In this document: one piece after another, positions 7,568 through 15,033 of the stretch
Numbering within the stretch: position 1 is the stretch's first letter
How the letters are laid out: each line of letters starts with the position of its first letter
Source of the DNA: Sphingomonas hengshuiensis
Lineage (GTDB): Bacteria; Pseudomonadota; Alphaproteobacteria; Sphingomonadales; Sphingomonadaceae
Direction of reading: 5' to 3'
DNA: 64,000 nt
NCBI RefSeq assembly: GCF_000935025.1
Contig: NZ_CP010836.1
Location: forward strand, 868,001 to 932,000
Translations under genes and position numbers: made by a program
Notes under the pieces: model-generated
Told to the model about the DNA's origin: nothing
What the model saw: only the letters and a program-made list of their open reading frames with translations
The model's database searches: none

Positions 7568-10263
7568 GCGGCGGCCTCGCTCGCCGGAAACGCGGCCGCT
7601 TCGGCCAGCCGCTCCACCGTGCCGGCACCGCCGTCCAGCCGCAGACGGGCACCGTCGCGCAGCCAGCTGGTCGCCCCCTTGACGCCGACGACGGTGGGGA
7701 TGCCCAGCTCGCGCCCGATGATGGCGGTGTGCGACAGCAGCGACCCCTTTTCCGCGATGATGCCGCTGGCCTGGGTGATCAGGAATATCCAGCCCGGATC
7801 CGTCATGCGGGTTACCAGGATCTGGCCGTTGACGCGCTGGCTGAGTTCCGGGGCGTCCAGCACCAGGGTCGTAGCCTCCACCACCCCGCGCGACACGCCC
7901 AGGCCCAGGCGCAGGACGCCGTCCTCCGCCTGCTCGCCGCCGCCGGCCGCGGCGTAATGGCGCAGATCGGGCTCCTGCCCTGGCGGGAAGATCAGGCGAT
8001 CGGGCATGTCGCAATAGGCGCGCTGTGCCGCCGCCTCGCGCCGACGCTCCTTCACTAACGCGCGGCGGTCGCTGTGGTCGCCACCGTGGGCGAAGGCGCG
8101 CAACTCGTCCAGACGCAGCGTGAACACATCCTCCGCCTGGTCCAGCAATCCCTGCGCCCGCATGCGGCTGCCCAGCGCGTGGAACATCTCCTTCACTGCA
8201 CCGAAGGCGCGGGCGCGGTTGATCCGCATGGCCTCGCGGTCGCGCACCGCCTGGCGTGCCCCGGCCAGCAGCAACCCGACGATCCGGCGGCGCACGGGGC
8301 GATGGCGCAGCGCCCCGGCCAGACGCTGTTCCGCAGCGCTGCGGATTGCGCGCTGGCGCTCGCGCATCGTGTCGGCGTCGTGCGGGCTGGCCAGTTGGTT
8401 CTGGACCATGCTGGCCAGCAGATCCGGCCGCATGCGCAGGGTGGGGCGCTCCAGCTTCAGCTCCTCCAGCGTGCGGTCGCCGAATTCCCGCAGATACGCG
8501 CTCCAGGCCTGGCGGAAATCATCCGGCACCGCAGCGTCGCCGTCGGCGAGGCGGGCCGCGACCTCCGCCGCGGGCCGCGCGAACAGCTCCTGGAGGACCG
8601 TGTCCGCCTCGATGCGCCGCTTCAAGGCCAGCAGGGCGAGGAAAGGTTCCTCGGACGGCAGTCCCTCGATGCCGCACAGCAGGTCGTTGCCCAGCCCGTC
8701 GCCGCAGCCGGGCAGGCGACCCAGTTCGCGGCGCAGCAGTTCGTTGAGCTTCATCGTGAAATAGTCGTTGACGATAGTGGGCGCCCAGGCAGCGAACAGG
8801 GCAGCCGCCCGGCTCTCGAAAAAGCGCCAGATGGTTGCCGTCTCCTGCCCGTCGATGCCGTCGACAAAGGCGCGCAGGCCGTGCAGCTCGCTCTGGAAGG
8901 CGGCTGCCAGGCGGCGGTTGTTGCGCCGGTACCCCAGGGCCAGGCGAGTCAGGCGCCCGAGCGCGCGCACTCGTGCCCCCATTCCCGGCCGCGTGATGGG
9001 CCAGGGCAGGCTGGCCAGCCCGAGGAAGTCCTGCCACCCGCGTTGGCTGGCGACGCTGATCAAAACCTTCGACGTGACGCGCCGGGCATTGTCCAGCCGA
9101 TAGTAGATGCGGCCATTGAGGTGCGCCAGCAGGTGTTCGAATACGGACGCGTTGGCCGCGATCCAGCCGGCGGGGATTCCGAAGGCCCGCGCCGCGCCGG
9201 CGAAGACGTGGCGGTACGCCAGGCGCGCGAAGTCGAAGCCCAGCGGCAGCGTCACGCCGGGGTAGGATTCGACGATGTTGGCATTATCCAGAATGACCCA
9301 GTCGCGCGCGCCCCCCATGTCCAGGCTGGTGATGGGGCGGGCCTGCAGCAGAAACAGCGCGCCGGCCCCGTCGAACGCGAACTCCAGATCCTGCGGGCAG
9401 CCCTGGCGGCGTTCCAGGTCCAGGGCCAGGTCGGCCAGTTGGCGCAACTCGTCATCGCTCAGCACCGCGGCGGCGCGCTGGTCCGCCTGCACCGCGCTGG
9501 CGCGCAGTCCCCAGGCACGGTCTGGATCGGGCTCCAGCCGGGTGTCCTTCATCGCCACGGCGCGATGGATGTGACGGCTGTCGCGGGCGATGAAATAATG
9601 ATCGCTATCGGCCCGGTCGGCGACCACGCCCTCGCCCAGCCCATAGGCGGCGGCCACGACGATCTCGTTGAGGTTGCCGCCGGCGGCCATGCTGAACACC
9701 ACCCCGGCGCGCGCCGCCGGCACCATCTGCTGCACCACCACGGCGATGCCCTCGCTGCCCGCCGGCAGCCCCCGGTGGTGGCGGTAATGGAGCGTGCGCG
9801 CGCCAAGCAGCGACGCGACGCAGGCGCGCATGCGATCCAGCAGGTCGGCCTCGCCGACATGCAGATAGGTGTCGAGCTGCCCGGCGAAGCTGTCCTTGCC
9901 GCCGTCCTCGGCGAGGGCGGAACTGCGCACCGCGCAGCGGTAGCCGGCGCCGAACAGCGCCCGGCAGCGGGCCAGTGTGTCCGCCGCCATCGCCGCATCC
10001 ACCGGGTGGGCCAGGATCCAGCCGCTGATTTCGATCGCGGCATACTGGCACTGCGCCGGGTCGTCCCGATCGGTCGCCGCCAGGCGGGCATCGATGCGGC
10101 TGCGCAAGGGGTGCAGCCAGGCGGCTACTGCGTCCGCTGGCAGTATCAGGAAGGGTGGCACAGGCATGCCCCAGTCGACCAGTCTCAGCAGCGAGCTGCC
10201 TTTGCCACCGCATTCGGGGGCCTTGGCGCGCAGCGCTTCGCGGTCCTCGAGGCGCCAGGTCAT
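7564..10263 (-). CDS. PEP-synthase-like ATP-grasp/phosphohistidine enzyme (second copy)
   Basis: This 899-residue protein starts with a pyruvate-phosphate-dikinase N-terminal ATP-grasp domain (residues ~1-320; GGKGSSLLRL, VRSSALAEDGGKDSFAGQ, DLEFAF, LLQARPI). A long helical middle region (~330-770) follows, then the swivelling phosphohistidine domain ending at residue 899, with the His in GSLLSHTAIIGRELGIPT. The PEP-binding TIM barrel of true PEP synthase is missing. The same three-part plan occurs in rifampin phosphotransferase and in PigC-type condensing enzymes. The protein should use ATP to phosphorylate or ligate a substrate held by the middle domain. Its ATG directly follows the UbiA-like stop codon, and its 3' end overlaps PSD by 4 nt. 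Confidence 0.82.
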   Translation of the reverse strand: MTWRLEDREALRAKAPECGGKGSSLLRLVDWGMPVPPFLILPADAVAAWLHPLRSRIDARLAATDRDDPAQCQYAAIEISGWILAHPVDAAMAADTLARCRALFGAGYRCAVRSSALAEDGGKDSFAGQLDTYLHVGEADLLDRMRACVASLLGARTLHYRHHRGLPAGSEGIAVVVQQMVPAARAGVVFSMAAGGNLNEIVVAAAYGLGEGVVADRADSDHYFIARDSRHIHRAVAMKDTRLEPDPDRAWGLRASAVQADQRAAAVLSDDELRQLADLALDLERRQGCPQDLEFAFDGAGALFLLQARPITSLDMGGARDWVILDNANIVESYPGVTLPLGFDFARLAYRHVFAGAARAFGIPAGWIAANASVFEHLLAHLNGRIYYRLDNARRVTSKVLISVASQRGWQDFLGLASLPWPITRPGMGARVRALGRLTRLALGYRRNNRRLAAAFQSELHGLRAFVDGIDGQETATIWRFFESRAAALFAAWAPTIVNDYFTMKLNELLRRELGRLPGCGDGLGNDLLCGIEGLPSEEPFLALLALKRRIEADTVLQELFARPAAEVAARLADGDAAVPDDFRQAWSAYLREFGDRTLEELKLERPTLRMRPDLLASMVQNQLASPHDADTMRERQRAIRSAAEQRLAGALRHRPVRRRIVGLLLAGARQAVRDREAMRINRARAFGAVKEMFHALGSRMRAQGLLDQAEDVFTLRLDELRAFAHGGDHSDRRALVKERRREAAAQRAYCDMPDRLIFPPGQEPDLRHYAAAGGGEQAEDGVLRLGLGVSRGVVEATTLVLDAPELSQRVNGQILVTRMTDPGWIFLITQASGIIAEKGSLLSHTAIIGRELGIPTVVGVKGATSWLRDGARLRLDGGAGTVERLAEAAAFPASEAAA

Positions 10264-11235
10264 CTACAGGCTCCAGCCGAACAGAATGACGGCGCGTTGG
10301 GTGAACAGCTGCAGCAGGAACAGGGCGAATATCGATCCTGCGACGGCCTCGGTGGCCGCACGGATGCGGTTGTTGGCGGCGTCTGGCCGAAGGATGAAGC
10401 GGACGCAGACGGCGACATGGCCCAGCGCGGCCAGCCCGATGGCCCAGAACGTCCAGGACGCGAAGCCCAGAATCACCACCAGGCGCATCAGCAGCCCGGC
10501 CGTCAGCGCCATGAAGACCAGGGGGAACAGCGCGGCGCGGCGCGGCCCCAGCAGGCTGGAATAGGTTATATAGGCGGTTTCCTGTTCCGGCGCGCGGATC
10601 TTGCGCGAAGTTTCCCAGGCGCCGACCGGGAAGAAGAAGGCGAACAGCGGCAGTACCCATTGGCTGTCCAGCGCCTGGGGTGGCCCGCCGTTCAGGGCAT
10701 GCCAGGCGACGGCGATGACATAGGCATTGACGAACAGGCCCAGCGGCTGGTGAGTGACGAGGGCCAGCAGCAGGCTGTTGCGGTGGAGCCGTTCCAGGAA
10801 GAACCATTTGAAGGTCAGCAACGCATAGGCGTGCATGGCCAGATAGGGCCACAGCAGCCAGCCCTCGCGCAGGTTGAGCACCAGGCCCAGCGCCACGGTC
10901 CCGACGCACAACGCGACCAGATCGCCGGCGCGGACCGCGCCCCGCGGGAAGGGGCGGTGGGGGAATAGGACGCGGTCCAGTTCCCTGTCCTTGAACTCGT
11001 CATAGACCCGCATGGTCAGGCTCATGCCGAAATAGGAGAGGAACCCCACCACCGCTGCCGGGCCGAAGGCCAACGTCGCCGCCCCGGCCTGCGCCTGCAG
11101 GCAGCCATACAGGCCCAGGAACGACACCAGCAGCAGCGGCAGGTGCTTTTCGAGCGGGAACATCTCTCGCAGATAGATCCACAGCCGGTGGGGCATGGAA
11201 TTTGTCGGCAAGTGGACGGGGTCGGCGCTGGGCAT
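10264..11235 (-). CDS. UbiA-like prenyltransferase
   Basis: This 323-residue protein has about eight hydrophobic helices. It carries the first Asp-rich motif of UbiA prenyltransferases in the form YDEFKDRELDRVLFPHRPFPRG near residue 78. The second Asp-rich motif is replaced by SRKIRAPEQETA, which has no Asp, so the Mg-diphosphate site may be altered. UbiA enzymes join polyprenyl diphosphates to aromatic rings or, in archaeal-type lipid synthesis, to glyceryl phosphates. The stop codon abuts the next gene with no gap. Beside a CarS-type gene, a lipid prenylation role is attractive but unproven. Confidence 0.75.
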   Translation of the reverse strand: MPSADPVHLPTNSMPHRLWIYLREMFPLEKHLPLLLVSFLGLYGCLQAQAGAATLAFGPAAVVGFLSYFGMSLTMRVYDEFKDRELDRVLFPHRPFPRGAVRAGDLVALCVGTVALGLVLNLREGWLLWPYLAMHAYALLTFKWFFLERLHRNSLLLALVTHQPLGLFVNAYVIAVAWHALNGGPPQALDSQWVLPLFAFFFPVGAWETSRKIRAPEQETAYITYSSLLGPRRAALFPLVFMALTAGLLMRLVVILGFASWTFWAIGLAALGHVAVCVRFILRPDAANNRIRAATEAVAGSIFALFLLQLFTQRAVILFGWSL

Positions 11236-11252
11236 CGGCGTCTCCGGTCTGA

Positions 11253-11510
11253 TCAGGACAGCGTGCGTTCGTAGAGGGTGTATTCGCGCCGTGTGCCGGC
11301 CCAGGGGCGCGTGAAGGCGATGTTGGGCGAACCGTCGCGCATCAGGGCGACGACGATGCTGCGGTAGCGGGGCTGGCCGAGGATGCGCAGGGTTCCGTGG
11401 TGATAGACCGCATGGCCCAGGGAAAGAGGCCGGTCGAGGCGGCGGCGGCCGAGCACCGCCGCCTGCTTCAGCTCGCGATAGGGAATGCCGATCTGGTAGG
11501 CCGTGGCCAC
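11253..11510 (-). CDS. Hypothetical small protein, 85 aa
   Basis: This is a small unrecognised protein in the lipid cluster, overlapping the end of the GNAT-like gene by 43 nt and lying 17 nt before the UbiA-like gene. The sequence contains strand-like stretches (GTLRILGQPRYRSIVVALMR) and ends REYTLYERTLS. There is no signal peptide or membrane segment. The start is a GTG at 11510 with no strong ribosome-binding site, so the true N-terminus is uncertain. It is kept because the composition looks protein-like and it fills the only gap in an otherwise continuous operon. Confidence 0.55.
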   Translation of the reverse strand: MATAYQIGIPYRELKQAAVLGRRRLDRPLSLGHAVYHHGTLRILGQPRYRSIVVALMRDGSPNIAFTRPWAGTRREYTLYERTLS

Positions 11511-12424
11511 CGGCCGCCGCGCGCGTGGCGCAGGAAACGCAGGCGGTCCAGCCAGACGCCCAGGCCGCTGCTATGGCCTCGCATGGCCCGCAACGCCGCG
11601 CTCAAATCCTTCAGCACGATGCTGAAGCCGACGCGGGCGCCGCTCGGATCCAGGACGAAGCAGCTTGCGGCCCGGTCCACCGCCAACGGCAGCCGGGCAT
11701 AATGGTCGCGGAAACGCTCCCAGGGCAGGGCCACGAAGCCCGGCATCCCGCCGTAGCTGGCGTTGATCAGGCTCCAGACGTGGTGCAGCGCCTCTTCGGT
11801 GGTGCAGTTGTTGTAATCCTCGAAGCGGTATCCCAGCGCCTGGGCGTCGGCATAGTCGCTCGCGGTAGCGGCCAGCGCGGCGGCGGCATGTGCCCGGTCG
11901 ATGTCATGGCTTTCCCAGCGATGCAGCGGGATAAAACCCAGCGCGTCGAAATGGCTGCCATAATAAGCCGGGTTGCGCGGTTCCCCGATGAAGGGCGGTG
12001 CATCGAAGCCCCCGGTCTGGCAGCGATAGCCGTGGAAGATCGAGAAATCGACCGGCGCCAGCACCCGGGACGCGCCGCGCCCGGCCAGCCACCCGACGCC
12101 CGCGTCGATCAGCAGGTGGGCGACGCCCGGATCGTCCTCGGCCTCGTACAGCCCCAGGCATGCCTCGCCCTCGGTCTCTTCGGCGGGGCCCATCGCGGCC
12201 ATGCGCCCCACCACCGGCCCGTCGGCACCATCGCGCACCAGCCAGGCGGCCACGGCACGATCCGCCAGCCATGGGTTGCTGGCCGGGTCCAGCAGCGCCA
12301 TCTCCTGCGCGATTGGGCGCGGCAGGTGGCGGGGGTTGCGCGCGTTCACGGCGCTGCCGAAGGCGGCGAAGGCCGTGCGCGCCGCGATGTCGCCAAGGTC
12401 GACGCGTTTCAGCACGGGGGTCAT
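11468..12424 (-). CDS. GNAT-like acyltransferase
   Basis: This 318-residue protein resembles the GNAT-type acyltransferases with the APVDFS...GGFDAPPFIGEPRNPAYY pattern, also seen in YghO-like proteins. The N-terminal half carries the acyl-CoA-binding-like section; the C-terminal half (after ~190) looks like a second GNAT-like lobe with SFVLDP-type strands (CFVLDPSGARVGFSIVL). It could N-acylate an amine, which suits the aminotransferase-reductase fusion three genes upstream. Its ATG overlaps the stop of the PEP-synthase-like gene before it as ATGA, giving translational coupling. The acyl donor and acceptor are unknown. Confidence 0.7.
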   Translation of the reverse strand: MTPVLKRVDLGDIAARTAFAAFGSAVNARNPRHLPRPIAQEMALLDPASNPWLADRAVAAWLVRDGADGPVVGRMAAMGPAEETEGEACLGLYEAEDDPGVAHLLIDAGVGWLAGRGASRVLAPVDFSIFHGYRCQTGGFDAPPFIGEPRNPAYYGSHFDALGFIPLHRWESHDIDRAHAAAALAATASDYADAQALGYRFEDYNNCTTEEALHHVWSLINASYGGMPGFVALPWERFRDHYARLPLAVDRAASCFVLDPSGARVGFSIVLKDLSAALRAMRGHSSGLGVWLDRLRFLRHARGGRWPRPTRSAFPIAS

Positions 12425-15015
12425 GCCGCCGCCTCTGTCATATCGACGTCCACCGGGGCGGGGGCTAGGGGGGTGATCATGCCGGTGCCGCCGTCGAGGC
12501 GCACGCGCATGCCGGTGCGCAGGTGCTGGCGGGCGCCCTTGACTGCCAGCACGGCGGGAATGCCATATTCCCGCGCCACCACGGCCCCATGCGACAGCAC
12601 CCCGCCAGTCTCGGTGACAAGCCCGGCGATGCGGGCGAACAATGGCGTCCAGGCCGGGTCGGTATAGGCCGTTACCAATATCTCGCCATCGCGGACCTGG
12701 CCCGCCTGCTCGATACTGTCCAGCACGCGCAAGGGCGCCTCCACCACGCCCGGGGAACAGACGATGCCGCGCAGGCCATGCGGGTCTGCCACTCCAGCGG
12801 GGGCGATGGCGGCGTGGGGCATGATCTCGTTGGGGCGGGGGTAGCTGCGGAAGCTTTGGTGATAGTCGCGGTTGCAGCGAAGCTGCGCCAGCAGGCTGGC
12901 AACACTGTCCTCCTCACGCGCCGCCACCGCCCGGGCCAGGGCGATCACCTCCGGGAAGGCGAGGTGCATGACCGCGTCTGGCGCGTCGGCCAGGCCGGCA
13001 GCATGCAGGCGCCGGCCCAGCGCCAGCGCGGTGATGCGGACCAGCCGGTACATGCGCGTCGACCGCTCGCGCATCTGCTCGCGCAAGGCCAGCATGGCGC
13101 GGTGGATGGCAAGATCGCGACGTAGATCGGTTTCGGTCACGTCGCCCAGGGCCTCGCGGTAGCGGGCCAGGCTACGCGCTTCCTGCCGTTCGGGCGCCTC
13201 GTCATCGTCGCGGGCCAGCAGCAGCAGCAGGTTCTCGAATGCCGGCAGCGGATCTTCGTCCCAGCACGGCACCAGCAGGTCGAGTTCGCGCAGGCTGCGG
13301 TGGCGGTGGACATGGATGAAGGGGCGCAGTTCCTCCGCGCCCGGATAGGCCTCGCCGGCCAGATGGCGGCGGCATAGGTCCTCGGCGCCCAGTCTCCGCA
13401 AGGCCGCGGCGTCGTCCGCGCGGGCGCGCAGGCGCCGGCTGATCCGCCACAGGTCGCGGAACGGCGCCAGGTGGGGCACATCGGTCAGGCCCCCGGCCAG
13501 GACCAGATAGTCGTGCTCCGCCCGCCCGCGCGCCTGCCGGCGGCGGTTGCGCTTGCCCAGCGTCTCGCGAAACAGCGTCGCCATGTTGGCGCTGTCGTAT
13601 ATCGTGGTGAAATAGCGTGCCTCGCACGCATAGTGGTGGCGGGCCAGAACCGCCTCGACGTGGATGGCCAGCGCGCTGTCATCCAGGGCGTCGGGATCGA
13701 CCGTTTCCAGGCGGGCCAGCAGCGTGTCCAGCTCGGCGAGGGTCGCGCCGGCCGTCTTCAGCCGGCGCCGGACCGAACGACGGATGCCGAACAGGGTGCG
13801 CAGGCCCGCCAGCAGCGTGCGGGGAGTCACGGAAGTGCGGACGCCGTCGCCCGGATAGGTGGGGGCGATGCCCAGATCGGCATCGAATTCGCGTTCCACG
13901 AAGCCCGGGATGCGCCGCAAGCCGTCCTTGACGGCGCTCAGGTTCCAATAGGGAAAGCCACAGCGGAGCAATGTCCAGGGGCGAGGCCTGGACCGGTCGA
14001 GCAGGCCGACGCTGTCGAGATAGGCCGACATGCTGGTCTCGAGCACCAGCTTGTACAGCGACCAGATCAGGGCGCAGGGGACGTGCGCCGCGACGCCGCC
14101 ATCCTTCAGGTCGGCGTTGGTCCATTGGTCGACCACGTCATGGTGGATGGCGGCGATGGCGCGGCTTTGCAGGACGTGGAATTTGCCCCGATACCAGGCC
14201 CATTCGATGTCCTGGGGGCGACCGTAAAGCTTCTGGATGGCGAGCGCCAGGACACCCAGCGCGCGGACCTGGTCGTCCGTCAGGGGGGCGTCACCGGCGG
14301 TTCCCTCGCGGCTCAGCCGGTCTGCCATCCAGTCATAGCGCCAGGCGATGGGGTCGCTCTCCCCCTGTACCAGCGCGTCGCCAAGGCCGGGCACGGCCTC
14401 GATCAGCATCTCGGTGTCGTGGCCGCGCACCGGGTCGACCGTGAACACTACGCCGGCGCATTCCGCCGGCACCATGCCCTGGACAAGGCAGGCCGGCTGC
14501 AGGTCGGCCACCGACAGGCCGCGACGCAGGCAATAGTCGCGCACCCGCGGGGCGAATGCAGAGGCCCAGCAGGTCCGCACCGCGCGGCGCAGGTCGTCCA
14601 CCCCCCGCACGTTCAGCACCGTCTCGTAGAGGCCGGCGAACGAACTGCCGTCCAGATCCTCCAGCGTCGCGGAGGACCGCACCGCCAGCGCCTCGAAGCC
14701 GCGGGAGAGCAGGGCCTCGTGCACGCAATCCAGCGCGGCCACGAGGGTGTCGGGCAGCGGCATGGCCAATATTGCCGCCCGCAAGGCCTCCCCGCCATCG
14801 TCGTCGCGATCGGCGACGAAGTCCGCCACCCGACCGGCCAGGTCGCCGCCGGCGGCCTGCACCGCCGCCCGAAAGGTCCAGGTGGGCAGAGCGTAGGCCG
14901 CGGGAACGGCGAAACCCGCGCGGGCGAGTTCGGCCAGATGGCGCGTCTTTCCACCCACTGCCGCCGTCTGCGCGGGACCGATTTCGTCGAGGGGCAGGGC
15001 GAGCGGCTTGTGCAT
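12421..15015 (-). CDS. PEP-synthase-like ATP-grasp/phosphohistidine enzyme (first copy)
   Basis: This 864-residue protein has the same architecture as the copy at 7564-10263 but is strongly diverged. The N-terminal ATP-grasp domain carries VGGKTRHLAELARAGF and VRSSATLEDLDGSSFAGLYE. A helical middle domain spans about 330-740. The C-terminal phosphohistidine domain has TGGVLSHGAVVAREYGIPAV, whose His is the predicted phospho-carrier; this segment is close to that of rifampin phosphotransferase. There is no PEP/pyruvate barrel. A kinase or ATP-dependent ligase acting on a cluster intermediate is likely. The two copies probably act on different substrates because their middle domains differ. Confidence 0.82.
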   Translation of the reverse strand: MHKPLALPLDEIGPAQTAAVGGKTRHLAELARAGFAVPAAYALPTWTFRAAVQAAGGDLAGRVADFVADRDDDGGEALRAAILAMPLPDTLVAALDCVHEALLSRGFEALAVRSSATLEDLDGSSFAGLYETVLNVRGVDDLRRAVRTCWASAFAPRVRDYCLRRGLSVADLQPACLVQGMVPAECAGVVFTVDPVRGHDTEMLIEAVPGLGDALVQGESDPIAWRYDWMADRLSREGTAGDAPLTDDQVRALGVLALAIQKLYGRPQDIEWAWYRGKFHVLQSRAIAAIHHDVVDQWTNADLKDGGVAAHVPCALIWSLYKLVLETSMSAYLDSVGLLDRSRPRPWTLLRCGFPYWNLSAVKDGLRRIPGFVEREFDADLGIAPTYPGDGVRTSVTPRTLLAGLRTLFGIRRSVRRRLKTAGATLAELDTLLARLETVDPDALDDSALAIHVEAVLARHHYACEARYFTTIYDSANMATLFRETLGKRNRRRQARGRAEHDYLVLAGGLTDVPHLAPFRDLWRISRRLRARADDAAALRRLGAEDLCRRHLAGEAYPGAEELRPFIHVHRHRSLRELDLLVPCWDEDPLPAFENLLLLLARDDDEAPERQEARSLARYREALGDVTETDLRRDLAIHRAMLALREQMRERSTRMYRLVRITALALGRRLHAAGLADAPDAVMHLAFPEVIALARAVAAREEDSVASLLAQLRCNRDYHQSFRSYPRPNEIMPHAAIAPAGVADPHGLRGIVCSPGVVEAPLRVLDSIEQAGQVRDGEILVTAYTDPAWTPLFARIAGLVTETGGVLSHGAVVAREYGIPAVLAVKGARQHLRTGMRVRLDGGTGMITPLAPAPVDVDMTEAAA

Positions 15016-15033
15016 GGCGCGTCCGATGGCGTT

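Noticed and set aside
8074..10968. Plus-strand open frame of 964 codons
   Set aside because: Mirror of the PEP-synthase-like and UbiA-like genes, rich in Gln, Arg, Ala and His with no recognisable domain.
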